A DNA stretch of 64,000 nt from Pilatotrama ljubarskyi (GCA_022385805.1 MU277699.1:1-64000), one strand, 5' to 3'. Counted from the stretch's first letter, positions 22,244 through 35,038 are shown. Translations and numbers: made by a program. Notes: generated by a model from the letters alone, not told the origin.

Positions 22244-25200
22244 GGCTGTGGCAGGCTAAGGGGGAGAGTGCAGGAATTAAGCGGGTAGTGCAGACGGAAG
22301 GTAGGGTAGGAGGAGAAGGAGAGGAAGGAGTTGAAGTAGGAAAACGCGAGGAGCTGCGCACAGGGCGGGGCCAAGGATGATGATGCTCCGATGAGTAATC
22401 CGAGGCGCAGTCTGGTCCTTGGAGTGCTGCCGTGGATATCCACTGGCCGTATCAGGATATACGATGCTCGCCGGTGGATGAGCGGAAGAGAGCGAAAGAG
22501 CGTGGGGCGTGTCCAGCACGGCAAGCACGACGAGGACCGAGAGCAGAGGGCGATGGCGACGGAGGACAAAGAGCGAGGACCGAATCCGCAGCCGCCGTCC
22601 TGTTCTCAATTCTTGCTTGGGCGATCCGCAGCGCTTCTGGGCGCCCGTGCCAAGCTCCCGCCGCCGTCTCCTTTCGTGCCTGCCGTCGGCTCCCTCCGCC
22701 AATCAGCGTCCTCGCTCGTCCAGCCTCCTCTGCTCAGCCTCGCGCCCGTCCTCCGAGCTCTCCAACGCACGACGCTGCCCAGGATGATTCGTCGACTTTC
22801 AGCGCAGCAACGCCCCTCAGGGTTAAGCATACTTAGACCTGGGTATACTTAGCTGGCTGCGTGCGGATCCGATGCTGCGCATTCCGATGCAGTGTGCCCT
22901 TCCAACACAACTGCGTTCTCCTCGCCAGCCGCTGAACAACTGGTACTCTCCAGGACCTCTCTGGTACGCTTCATCGTGCTCGCAATACCCTGCAGGCCTC
23001 TCAGTACGCTCTGGACTGGTGGAGACCTTCACACCGACAGGCCCTCTGACTTCGCGCTCAGCATATCTTGGCTCTGACTTGGTTGCCTCGGCCACAAGCA
23101 TCTTGACGTGCGCTAGCCGTTCCCAACACGCGACTGCCCTCTCGGCACCTTGATATTCACCAGTATTCACCCTGGGCGCATCTGTCGCCTTCATTGCCTC
23201 ACGGCTTGTCTCTACGCCTGTCCTTCCCCAGGACCAGGATCACGATGAGAGTTGACATCTCTGTGTATGTCGGACACCAATGGTCCGAAGCCTTGCCTGC
23301 GGTCGGGACGAAACGATGGGAAGGGCTCTGTGAAGGCTCGGAAGAGGCGATCCTGGATGTCCTTCAAATGAACCAGATTTGCTGCTGTCCCCAGTCTGCA
23401 GCGGATTACGGACCCTTCAAGTGGGAGGGGTCGATTTCATGATTTGTCAGCAATGTTTCGAACTCCGACACGCGTCGACAGATGGATCGGTGCAGCACAC
23501 AGGCGTGAAGGCGCAACGCATTGCACTCGTACTCCTGCAGTCGTGATCCCGTAGATGAAGGTGACGCGCCATTATGTATGCAGATAGGGTACGTTGACAC
23601 AGGAAAGGCAGCGGGCAATGAAGAACGCTGCAAATGAGGCTCTGCAGTCCTACGAGGACTCTCTGGAGGATCTCGATACATTACCATGGCTCTCGTTGCC
23701 CATACCTGACTGTGAGAATGGAGGTTGCGCATAAGCTAACTTCTTCCAACGAGTACATGCACATCTCGCTGAATTACATAGACGGACGAGGGCTAGAAAC
23801 GCAGGATTGTGACTATGAAGTTGTGCGGGAGCGAGTCTTCAGCCACCCGGCATCTCTGCAATCACTCGGCATGCCGAACTCCGCTGATCCGGGAGGAGAT
23901 TGTACCCCTCCCACTTGAAGGGGTCGAATTCCGTAGCAGACGTCCGTTGTGCTTGCACATCGGACGTCTGCCTAGGGGAGACTATGCTGTCCCGGCCCTT
24001 TCAAAGAATATTCCGCGCTTCAGACCGTGTACAGTTGCCATGCACGCGACCCCGGTAGACTGATATATAGTTCTGTTCTACGACTGCGGAAGAGCATCTG
24101 TGAAGCCTCCGGTGCGAGAGTCGTGGACGACGCAAAACCAAAGCGGGGCATATATCGCCCCAACGCCGTGCAGGCTGCGATTGGTAGCCGGCGAAGTCCT
24201 CCTGTTTATAGCACTCATGGCGCTGCTCTCATACTGCGATCTTTCAGCGACCGTCGCATCTTACACCCTGTCCACAGGAGGCCATGACTCTGTGCGGCTT
24301 TGCAGTGAACGGACTGCAGCGTCCGGGCGTTGGCCGGTGAGTCCGTGAGCAGTCCCACTGCCCAGACATCCTCTGGAAAATTTATTCGGCGGCCGCCGGA
24401 GCCTCTGCTCTCCACGCCGGGCGATGTCGAGGTTCTGTCAATATTTCATGCTCCGAAATTGCTGCCCTGCGGCGGACCGTGGACGGACCAGACTGACGTG
24501 CATCCGCCGGCACTTGCGCGGCTGACATGATCTAATGAACGCATCTGTTAGAATCCGCGGCCGTCGCAATTAGCAATGGACGTCGTTCGAGGAATATAGG
24601 ACCCGACTGTCACATTAGGGCTAACTTAGTACTCGCGGACACGCTCATGCAAGTCCAGATGGCCGGACTTCGCGACGGAGCGGGGCTCGAGGTCCCTTCG
24701 CCAGTGCCGCATGCTTCAAGTTCCCCGATGCGCGAATCCCTTGTATACTGAGTTTTACCTCCTCTTCTGTACTCGTGTCCTAGGCACCGCTTGACTTTCC
24801 GAACGATGGATTTGCCAAACCGACGTTGGGGCCCCCGTGTCTATTCCCTGCCGCCGGGGCGGAATGTGAGCATCCTGTCATCCCGTCATCATCCCGAGAA
24901 AGAACGTTGCAGACGCTGCAGGCGCTCCGAATACCCTGTACGCATAGAGTGCGCTCGGTCACTCAGGGCACTCGACTGTTCATCCGAGTACCCATGTACA
25001 TACTTGGGTTAGACCAACCGTACCTGCTGGGTCACAAAGTTTATCGGAAAGCTGAAGCGCTGCGTACCGGGAAAGCGGCTACGTCAGACGTTTTCAAGGC
25101 GGCGTTCCTCATGAAAGTAGCGTGTTCTCCGGTTCCAATCTGGTTCAATTGGATGGCTTCCATAATATCGTGGTACGTCCAACCGTGCTTCCGCTCAGAT

Positions 25201-25319
25201 ACGTAGCCCTTTCTCGTTGCGGTTTTCTGGCGCGGGTTCACCTGGGTTCACGGACTCGGAGTGGTGGCGCAAGGGCCAGGCCCGGGAAGGCTAGCGCCGC
25301 CGCGGCTACTTTGGTGGCG
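22244..25319. other. 3-kb gene-poor region
   Basis: The first 600 bp is the protease promoter and leader, polypyrimidine-rich on its coding strand. Beyond that I find no domain-like translation, splice-consistent exon chain, tRNA or obvious transposase. Longer open frames at 22277-22852 overlap on both strands and look compositional. Confidence 0.4.
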
Positions 25320-25997
25320 CACCTGCTCCTCCCACGTTCGGCTCCTAGTTAGTGGTGTCACACCGAGTGACGCGACGGTGCTAATTAGGATGCCTCTCCG
25401 CAAAACCTCTTACCCTTGAAGAAAGCTTTGGAGAAAGGCAGCCAAAAGGCGAATCCCTCTAAGCAGCCTTATAAGCAGTCTCATAAGCAAGTCTTATTAT
25501 GTAGATTAGATCCTACGAACTAATGAAGAGTAATCTACTGATAACAAGACTACTGTCCGAAAACGCCGGGTGTCGGCGCCTGTCACTGATGCCGTCGGCA
25601 AAGAGCCGTTCCGCGCTGTCCGGACCCGCTTGACGTCGTATCAGCCGATGCCGCCGTCCCGCCGCCCGGCGCTACCTCCCGCCCCGCTTCCCAATCGGGC
25701 AGGTATACTGAACAACTCCTCCCGCCTCCCACCTTCGACGACATATATCTCCCTCCCCCATCCATCGATTCCATTCGTTCTTTTTGTAATCTGTGCGCGT
25801 TATCTATAGCTACAAGTAGGTACCACAATGTATGCTATCTAACTGCATGGTCTAATAGAATTCAACAAACACCTCTGAATGACCCTATCAACAGCCCCAA
25901 GTGCGAATTGTATGTGACTACCTCACTGGCAACTGTTCTCATGTATACCAGTCGATACCTTTTGTATTTGAGACTCTGATGAGCCACTATACACAGT
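25320..25997 (+). repeat. left arm of a long inverted repeat
   Basis: 678 bp that matches the reverse complement of 26761-27438 without indels. The sequence after it (25998-26328) leads into an assembly gap and may also belong to the arm. It contains an open frame of 79 codons (25570-25809), mirrored in the other arm, which shows no known domain. Confidence 0.85.
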
Positions 25998-26328
25998 GCT
26001 CTGCTTGATATACCGGGCTGTAAATACTATACCCCTGGTGCCATACATGCCTGTATATATACCGCATTTCTGATTAGAAACGGGCGGCGCGCTGCAGCGC
26101 GTTTACTCTATAATGTTTCAATAGTACTTAGAAGGATCTTTGAAAAGTCTTGAGGCCCTCTGCGTTGTACAGAGACATGGAGGGCCAATTGAGCCGAAAA
26201 GTGCGAGATTTTGACATAAAACGCGACATACGTACCCACACAGGGCACGTCCATACCCCATATGCATTGTATATGATAGCCCTTGTATGTACGCACATTT
26301 TGAGCCCTCAATCATAGTTTCACGCCTC

Positions 26329-26760
26329 NNNNNNNNNNNNNNNNNNNNNNNNNNNNNNNNNNNNNNNNNNNNNNNNNNNNNNNNNNNNNNNNNNNNNNNN
26401 NNNNNNNNNNNNNNNNNNNNNNNNNNNNNNNNNNNNNNNNNNNNNNNNNNNNNNNNNNNNNNNNNNNNNNNNNNNNNNNNNNNNNNNNNNNNNNNNNNNN
26501 NNNNNNNNNNNNNNNNNNNNNNNNNNNNNNNNNNNNNNNNNNNNNNNNNNNNNNNNNNNNNNNNNNNNNNNNNNNNNNNNNNNNNNNNNNNNNNNNNNNN
26601 NNNNNNNNNNNNNNNNNNNNNNNNNNNNNNNNNNNNNNNNNNNNNNNNNNNNNNNNNNNNNNNNNNNNNNNNNNNNNNNNNNNNNNNNNNNNNNNNNNNN
26701 NNNNNNNNNNNNNNNNNNNNNNNNNNNNNNNNNNNNNNNNNNNNNNNNNNNNNNNNNNNN
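26329..26760. other. assembly gap of 432 N
   Basis: Run of N. It lies between the two arms of the inverted repeat, a structure that hinders assembly. Reading frames that cross it are artefacts. Confidence 1.
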
Positions 26761-27438
26761 ACTGTGTATAGTGGCTCATCAGAGTCTCAAATACAAAAGG
26801 TATCGACTGGTATACATGAGAACAGTTGCCAGTGAGGTAGTCACATACAATTCGCACTTGGGGCTGTTGATAGGGTCATTCAGAGGTATTTGTTGAATTC
26901 TATTAGACCATGCAGTTAGATAGCATACACTGTGGTACCTACTTGTAGCTATAGATAACGCGCACAGATTACAAAAAGAACGGATGGAATCGGTGGATGG
27001 GGGAGGGAGATATATGTCGTCGAAGGTGGGAGGCGGGAGGAGTTGTTCAGTATACCTGCCCGATTGGGAAGCGGGGCGGGAGGTAGCGCCGGGCGGCGGG
27101 ACGGCGGCATCGGCTGATACGACGTCAAGCGGGTCCGGACAGCGCGGAACGGCTCTTTGCCGACGGCATCAGTGACAGGCGCCGACACCCGGCGTTTTCG
27201 GACAGTAGCCTTGTTATCAGTAGATTACTCTTCATTAGTTCGTAGGATCTAATCTACATAATAAGGCTTGCTTATGAGACTGCTTATAAGACTGCTTAGA
27301 GGGATTCGCCTTTTGGCTGCCTTTCTCCAAAGCTTTCTTCAAGGGTAAGAGGTTTTGCGGAGAGGCATCCTAATTAGCACCGTCGCGTCACTCGGTGTGA
27401 CACCACTAACTAGGAGCCGAACGTGGGAGGAGCAGGTG
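26761..27438 (-). repeat. right arm of a long inverted repeat
   Basis: Reverse complement of 25320-25997. By eye about seven single-base differences, all transitions. The mirrored 79-codon frame is at 26949-27188 on the minus strand. Outside 27438 the similarity to the left flank stops. Confidence 0.85.
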
Positions 27439-28085
27439 GGTGGCGGTGCTGGTGAGTGCTGATGCTGCCTTATCGAGTAATACCGTCGGGATGCGGGTGT
27501 GGACGGCTCCAACGTCTCGCCAGTGCGGTTGTCGTCTGAACTGCCGCCAGCCTCCAAACATCGACTGCATCCCCAGCTTGTGTCGCGATATGTCGTTTGG
27601 TTCGATATGGATGCTCAAGTAGGGCCAATGTTTTTCATTAGACTGGATAAGGAGGCTAGCATTGCCCCTATGACTCAACGTGTCACGGTAGATTGTACGC
27701 GGTGTCAACTGTACGTTGACCACCAGACTTCCGCGTAGAACGGTTAGCCCGCTCTTATGTGAGCCCCCCGAATCATCGACGACGTATCATTCCATCGCGC
27801 TGAGCCGTCCCAGGCGTATTTCCTTCCCGCGCCCACTCGGCGCCGACGCAGGAGGATGTGCGCCCGCCACGCCCGCCCGATCGCCTGATACTCAACATCC
27901 GCGCGGACGTTGCGTATATGGCCAGCCGATCGACGTCTGTCGATCCGTCCCCGCGTTCTCACCAAGTTTGTCGTCCCGACGCTCAGACGCACTTGAACCC
28001 CCTTGCTCTGGAGCTTTGAGCACATCGCTCGCTCCTCCCACTCTCACCATTCCCCACTCACGCACTCGCTACTCTCCCAATCAGC
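27439..28085. other. upstream region of the DUF6534-like gene
   Basis: Nothing recognised beyond a C-rich leader just before 28086. Confidence 0.4.
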
Positions 28086-30267
28086 ATGTCCTCAAATTCA
28101 ACGATACCGACGCCAAGCGCTGCGTCCACCGCGGATACACAGAGGATGAACCTTGGCTCCATACTCATAGGAGCGTTCATTCAATCCATGTACGTTGCTG
28201 TATCTCAGCAAACGACTCCCGTTTGTTGAAGGCGTCTCCCAGCTTCTACGGCAACCTCTTCTCGCTCACGTGGCGGTATTACACACGAGATAGACGAGCA
28301 GACCCTTGGTGGTTCAACGTCGCAGTACGTTCCTTTGCTCTATCATAGGCTGCAGGAGCTGACAGCACTGTTCAGGTCGGGGTAGCATGGTACGCTTGTG
28401 ACATGAGTAGATTGACGGAGTTTGACTGACAGGAGGTATTTTCAGGCTGATGTGCACGCTGAGTGTAGCAGTCACGATCCAAGGCCTGTGGTTCTTCATC
28501 TTCTCGAGTATGTCGAGTGCGAGACCGAGCCCGCCATGGTGAGTGCGATGCCGGTCTGCCAGCTAGTTATTCTTTTGCTGACTTTTCGGCCACAGGACAA
28601 TCGACGTAAGTCCCGCATACATCTACCCTACATGTCGCTGACGTTCGGAACTTCAGTTCTTCCTCTTCGTGAATGTGGGTTGGCAGTTCTCATCAGTTCG
28701 TACGGAGGCTGACCTCCCTCGTAGTCTGCAGTCGCAACCGTCGTTCGATTGTTAGTACGGATGCTCATCCTTGCGTGACGTTACTCATCTATATCGACGC
28801 AGGCTATACGTATACCGTCTAGAAAAGCGTGAGTATTGAAATGTGCACAGGGCCGGGCACACGCTGACGATATACCTGCAGTCTGCCGGACGCTCACGTA
28901 CTTCCGTCGGCGAGCGCTCTCTAGCATCATATTGGTGTTCACGGTAAGGCAGCTCACTTACTCTTCCACAACAGAGCTGACCATCTCCCTGCTGTGGTTT
29001 CTATCGCATAGGTGCTTCTGTGCATGGTCGAAGTTGGTGAGAACGCCTCTCGATCACATTACTTTCGGGATCGTACTCATGCCCTCCTGATGCAGCCGGC
29101 TCCCTCGACATCTCAGTGCGACTGTAGGTGATTCTGGATCCTCATCCGGGCCCTTCTGACGTCATATTCAGATTGCGGTCGAACGATGCGACCAGGGGCA
29201 ACGAAGGCTCGCGTCTCAAGGTACGCATTCGTATCATGCGGTGCGCGTCGGCGGAGCTGATCATCGTTCGCAGCCCATTTTTTATGTCATATTCGCGACG
29301 GGGCTTGGTGCGGACGTCATCTTGACCGTCTTGATGTGCTTCTGGCTGTACAGCGCACGGACTGGGATTCAACGGTACGGTGTGACGATGCACTGTCTAG
29401 CAGTGCAGGGTTTTGACATATAACGTCTCGTAGGACCGACTCTGTCATCAACACCATGATCGTGTACAGTATCCAGACTGGTACGTGCTGGCGGCAGAAC
29501 AGTGTTGAGCTCGGCTGACAGAATGCGCAGGTCTATTTCCCAGGTATGCAATCGCGTTACTCGAGGAGGCGTCATGCTTAACTGTGGTATTCAGTATTGT
29601 CGAGACGGGAGGGATGATCGCCGTACGTTTTCTCGTCCCCTGCTTTCGCGCCATAACTCATATCGTCCCCAGTTTATCGTCAGCCCCCAGTCTCAGACAT
29701 TCCTCGCCTTCTACCTCCAAATCGGCGTTTGTGAGTCTCGTGCGGCCTATGATTTCGTATCCGAGTGACTGACGCTCTCTCTCCTTAGTGTACCTCAGCT
29801 CATTGCTCACCTCGTGAGTATACTAGCCACAATGCCGGGGGTTATCCCGTACTCACGTCGTTAACAGGCTCAACACTCGCCGACTAGTCCAGCAACGCAT
29901 CCAACGCCCGATCACGGTCAACTTCAGCGCGCTGAACCACGACTTTGGCAGCCAGACGACGGACCGCGCGTCGGGATCGACAGACCCTCTGCCGCAGGCA
30001 GTAGTCCAGGAGTCACGGCACCTGCGGCTACCGGAGGGCGCGCTCGAGGAGAAGGCGCTGACGCCTGACATCGAGCGGCCGCAGGAACTTCTCGAGAGGG
30101 ATCTCTTGGCCCAAACGCTTACGCCGAATACTGTGAGGATCTTCGAGCTTGATTTCCGGACATTCAGTTGATCAGATGATTCGCAGGATGCGCGGACGGG
30201 GTGGATCAATTCGCTGCCGGCGAACCCTGTGCCTCTAGGGCCATACCCGAGTCGTGAGCGCGCATGA
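28086..30267 (+). CDS. multi-pass membrane protein, DUF6534-like, 19 exons
   Basis: Nineteen exons join in frame to 401 aa: 28086-28189, 28243-28324, 28376-28389, 28446-28538, 28596-28605, 28657-28674, 28725-28750, 28803-28828, 28882-28943, 29012-29036, 29096-29123, 29172-29220, 29274-29374, 29434-29480, 29531-29622, 29673-29730, 29789-29813, 29868-30132 and 30187-30267. The product has about seven hydrophobic segments, for example LGSILIGAFIQSI, FNVAVGVAWLMCTLSVAV, LSSIILVFTVLLCMV and FYVIFATGLGADVILTVLM. The C-terminal domain pattern INTMIVYSIQTGLFPR ... YLSSLLTSLNTRRL is that of DUF6534 integral membrane proteins of Agaricomycetes. The tail is cytosol-like and acidic. Function of the family is unknown. 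No other gene is in the same orientation nearby. Confidence 0.8.
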
Positions 30268-30623
30268 AGAAAAGTCTCGCCCGCCTGGCGGGCTGCTGCA
30301 GAGCATGTGACGGATCCTTGCTGAGTTGGCACAGACATTGGCCCTGTTCAGGTCTCGGTATAGCCTAGTATCGGTATAGTGTCGTGCTTGTAATAGTAGC
30401 GAGTACTAGAGTGATGGAATGGTTCAGACTTGGGATACGACGAGCGTAAAAGCGCTCTTGCGAGCTTCGCCGTCATACCACTACGACCATTCACCGAGCA
30501 CAACGCATCGAAGTCACTGCGGTCAGGCGTAAGCGACACCCACGAGAAATTCAAAATCTGGCTTACGGCTCTTGCTCCAAGGTTTGGGATGGAAGCCAAC
30601 GGCAGCAATGTATACCTACGGGC
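30268..30623. other. convergent intergenic region
   Basis: 3' flanks of the membrane protein gene and the Zn2Cys6 gene. Nothing recognised. Confidence 0.5.
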
Positions 30624-31373
30624 TCAAGCGCCCTGGCTCGTGCTTCGGCTCACACTCTGAGCAGGGCTTTGACCGGTCGCCGCATCGCGTTGTTCCTTCT
30701 TCACCGCAGCCCTGCGCAGCTTCCTCTGGCCTACAGGGGAGCGGATGCGGGGCGCCTTATCCTGACCGCGTCGCTTCGGGACGGGTTGGTACCGGCACTC
30801 CACCCCAGTGTGTGCGACCTTCTGGCAGTTGAAGCAGGCCGGCTGTGCCCCGTCACAGCGAAGCTTGCGGGTGCGACTGGGGTTTGTAGGCCATGTCAAT
30901 AATCCGGACGGCCATGAGCAGGAGGAAACAGCGGGAGGTGCTCACCAACGGTCGCAGGCAACGTACACGCGCTCGCGGGGCTTGCCATCGACCGTCAAGG
31001 GCTGCGTTGGATCGAGCGCGATCTTGTGCTTCCCCTTGCTGCTGCTTCCCATGCTCTCCGTCTCGGTGTAAGAATGCGTCGAGCCGGGCGAAGAGCCGCC
31101 ATATTCTTCGTACGCGCCGTAGTCTTCTTGGCGCAGGGGAATTTGGTACGTCTCCGAGTGTTCTGTCACAGCGCTGGCGGAGGCTCCTGGATGGAACGAC
31201 TGAGCGTGCTGTTCGTCGTGGGTCCCGGCGGGTACCCATTGTCCGGAAAAGTCGAAGTCCTCGGGACCCGTGGGCGCGTGTCCTGAGAGAGAGTCGAGCC
31301 ACAGCAGCACATCATCGGGGGGTTGCTGCCCAGCCGGGGTTTGGGTGGACTGGTCGTAAAAGCGGCGCTCCAT
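30624..31373 (-). CDS. Zn2Cys6 (GAL4-type) DNA-binding protein, compact
   Basis: Two exons, 30946-31373 and 30624-30876, give 226 aa. The N-terminal half is Ser/Pro/acidic, possibly an activation region. An intron splits the second zinc Cys codon. Spliced, the binuclear cluster reads ACDRCRTRKLRCDG, then PACFNCQK and ECRYQPVPKRRG, with six cysteines spaced as in fungal Zn2Cys6 factors and a basic linker after them. The cluster sits in the C-terminal half and there is no fungal middle homology domain, unlike the usual 600-900 aa members. A nuclear transcription regulator is inferred. The target is unknown. The true start may be further upstream. Confidence 0.75.
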
Positions 31374-34300
31374 TGGATAGAGCAGGTGCTGGACCGCGAT
31401 AGGAGGTTGTCTGTAAGTCCAGATTGGTCGGAGACACTGTCAATATATAGCGGTGAGTGGTGTCTATACGCAGCTCAGTCTCCTCTACATTCACCGTGTA
31501 GAATGCGTAGAATCGCTCAGACAAACAGAACTGTTGTCGCATTGCTAATCTGCGATCGAACACACTGACTGATGTAGCGTGAACATGATCTCGGAGTGTT
31601 CCTCCGGAGCTCGAGAAGCCCTCCAGGCAGTGGCGACAGTCTGGGACGGAATGATTGTTACTGGAACGACAAGTCGAAGTCATAGAGCATACTGATGTCG
31701 CTGTCGGACGAATCAGTCGTTGCGTGGAGCAACACGCTTTTGACAACGCTGTGCCAGCCCCCGAAGGAAACGGGGCACTTCGCCGCACATGGTATTACGT
31801 GCAAGTTGACATGCAGGTCCATGGCGTGTCTACAGAGCCGTCAGAACTACCCAAGCATATCAGGGCCCGGAATGACTCACTGATAGAGACCGCGACAACA
31901 CCTGACTATCATCCATTGATGTTGGCATTCCAGGGCGACGTGGTGACACCACAGGCCCCTTGGTCCGGTTCTCCGATCGCAGCACGACAATACGGAAGGA
32001 GGGTTAGCTTCAAGAACCCACGAAGAGGCCATGATGCATCAGGTCTTGTGCAATTTCCGAAGGCTGGTGTCCCTCATGCAGCTTTCGCGGCCTGCTCCAT
32101 TTCATGGTATCTCGGTACCTGAGCTGTATAACGAGGGGCCGGGCTGTAGGGCTGTATAAGTTATGATGGCTTGGATTGCTGTACGACGGTACAGCCTTCC
32201 GTCATCGTTTTCGCGGCGGCCTGTGCTTGGAGTGAGAAACGCGGCACGGAGTAGACCTTCTTCAATCGGGAATCTTACTACGGAGCCGCAAGAAGCCGCG
32301 CCAGTGATATGGAGGCAGGCAAGTACCGTATTACGAGCCGCTTAAGAAATAGAATAGGGTGCTGACCGCAGAGTCGAGTCCCCTAGGAGCAGCCTGAGCC
32401 GCGATCCCTGATGGCAGCTGCTAGTAGAGGGAACAGGCGCTGGTTCATCGCCGGATGTGCTGCGTTAGCAAGCCGCAATTGTAGCAGTCGGCGACATCAC
32501 CTAAGGAAATAGGACAGTGATTCCGTTGAATAAGCGTGAGCAGCACTGGCATTGCTTCAAATTCGCTGGCGTGAGTCTCAGCCTCGATTCAAGCCATCAG
32601 TGACCAGTCCGAAGTTGCCGGGCACGGCCTGCCTAAGCAGAATCATGGCGCGAATTCGAGTCTCTGGTTGTTCGGCGGGGCTATTTTCAGCGATCTCCGG
32701 ATGACTGTACCTAGTCGTTCAGATTGTCGTCGATTTGAAGAGGGCACTAATATGGTTATTGCATCCGTCGAGCACGGCACAGGATGGCACAGGCCGACCC
32801 GAGTCTCGATCGACTGGCAACGAACGACTTAACGCGCTAGCGCTGGCACGTGTGACATAACCCTGCCTAATCCGGGCGGGAATGGGGAACGGGCGCTTGT
32901 GGCAGTGGCCCCTGCGAATCCTTCGATCGCCGACTGCGACGCACAGCGATGAGTCTGTGCGGTCTGCCACAAGGCATACTCGGCCTTCCCGGCTCAGATG
33001 CTACTCTATCATGTTGTCTACGATGTGGAACATCGTCAAGATACTCGGGGCCCGAGAAGGTACTTACTCGTACATCGCGAACGTTCACTGGCAGTGCCCC
33101 GCTGTTCACCAAGTCCGAATCTTGCGGCCTGCCAGTGCGCATCCGGCACTCAAAGGCAAAACCACTGCTGCGGAGTTCATCTTCGAGCGACGCTGTCTGT
33201 ATACAGTGCAACTACGACATTAGGATCTAAGTAGGTGCGAGTCGTGGCTGACGGATAATAAGTATGAGGCGTAAGTACTGGGCGTCAGAAAGCCTCCGTC
33301 AGTCCTCCGTACACCGTCTCGGCGTAGGTTCGCCAGTAGACTGATTCCTGGGGCTGCTGGCCGTACTGACATGTTTCCATCTGCTCATACGTCGCTGCCA
33401 TGGCCCGCAGCGAGTACATGGCCTCGCGAATTTTGGCCATAGAAATTGCTATGGTCTCCGCTGACCGACTCAGTTGTGATAGAACTGAACGGTAAAAGCT
33501 TGGGTATGAGGCATACTTGTCACGCGGCGCCAGTGCTTCTCACTCACTTACTCAGTCACTCTGCCGGTTCGACCGGACCCTATGCGCTTTTCCTGGCGTA
33601 TTCTGTTGCACACGATCCTTCTATGCGTTACGTTCACTGTCGACACAGATGTACTTGCTCTGACGAGGACCAGAGGATTCCGTCTAAACTCGAGCCTCCC
33701 AATCCACGGTAGATTCAGGCCCGGGGTGATGGGACTTCGGACAACATATATGAGAAGTGACGCACCTCAATCTGTCCGAACTGACTCGGACGACTGTTGC
33801 GGGCGAAAGCGAGAGCGTAACGCACTTGAGATCGCTATGGCCGATATCCTTCCGCCGGAGCTCAACTTCTATGGTCCATTAACGGTAAGATGCTTGATTT
33901 CGAAGAGAAGAAGGCATGATACTCAGATGGTAGAGTTACCTCCAGGTAGCAACAACGTGCACAGTGTTCATCAAACTTAGCTGCGCATACTTGCCGTGTT
34001 GTCAACATAGTACATGTTGATGTTTTAGAATACTCTCATTCCGGGCGGTGCAACGCGACGCCGCCATTGAGTACCCAATCCAGTCTGCTTTGTTCGGCTT
34101 GCGGTGCATCGAAGCGACGACTCATGACTGCTATGGCACAGCCGGAGATCCGCGTGCCCAGGTCTCTTGGCCTTTACTATGCTATGTGATGCGCTCTGGA
34201 AACCTGGTATAACAGTCAAAATCAGTGAATGAAGATTGATAGAAGACAAAGTCGATGTCCGTAGCATAGAAGGTACTGCGGGTCAACGCAACAAAGATAG

Positions 34301-34943
34301 GTGGTCGAACTTGTCAGACAGTCGCAGCTTCGGAATCGCACCGTGAATACTCACATCTACCGCAAGTCGTTTCGTGCTCCGTCCTTCGCCTCTCTTCCGT
34401 GATGTAGTAAGCACCAGCAGGGATGGACGACGACATGTAACGTCAGCACATCTGACGTCCGAGATCCGGTGGGTGAGCGGTGTGAGACGGGTACTGTCCA
34501 GCCCCGCGAAAGCCCGTTGAAGGGCAGTGAACCTTGTCTCTTGGACGGCGGGGCCAAGGGCACACGCTGTCCAGTCGATGCCCAAGCAAGAGTCTTCCTG
34601 TGGGCGATGGCGAGCCAGCTTCGTATTTGATTCGAGCGATCGTTAGTCGGAGTACCGCCAAAGGACCGAGTGAGTACTAGAGGCACTGGCAGAAATGAAC
34701 AGCGCCACCCCCGGCGGTGGGCTCCTCACGCTCATGCAAGTTGCCAACGGTCGACTGAACATGCTATTATGCAGGAGGTAATGCATAATGAAGCGGGCCG
34801 TATGCGGAATTTGACTTTGACTCACGGCTCTTGACTCTCGCTCAGTTGTCCAGGTCCAACCAAGCGCGCAGTTTCACGGTGCCAGTTCTGCTATACAGGA
34901 CTGTAACCTTTGTCAAAAACCATACCCTCCCAAGAGAAAATGT
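31374..34943. other. 3.5-kb gene-poor region
   Basis: Upstream of the Zn2Cys6 gene. I found no exon chain, domain or transposase. Open frames at 32867-33234 and 33582-33980 on both strands are short and lack protein-like composition. It could hold unrecognised repeats or noncoding RNA. Confidence 0.35.
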
Positions 34944-35034
34944 GCCCGCCTAGCTCAATCGGATAGAGCGTCAGACTCTTATCTTGCTACTTACGGGCAT
35001 CTGAAGGCTGCGAGTTCGACCCTCGCGGTGGGCT
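34944..35034 (+). tRNA. tRNA-Lys(CTT) with a 17-nt intron
   Basis: The acceptor GCCCGCC pairs with GGTGGGC (one G-U). The D arm is GCTC/GAGC with loop AATCGGATA and the anticodon stem is TCAGA/TCTGA. The T arm is GCGAG TTCGACC CTCGC. The anticodon is CTT (34978-34980). An intron, 34982-34998, lies after position 37. The body resembles eukaryotic tRNA-Lys(CTT). A T5 run follows. Confidence 0.9.
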
Positions 35035-35038
35035 AGTA

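Noticed and set aside
22277..22852. Overlapping long frames on both strands upstream of the aspartic protease
   Set aside because: Low-complexity and overlapping. Better explained as the protease promoter and leader.
26287..26857. Open frames crossing the first run of N
   Set aside because: They consist almost wholly of unknown residues and are artefacts of the gap, as are those at 58970-59811.
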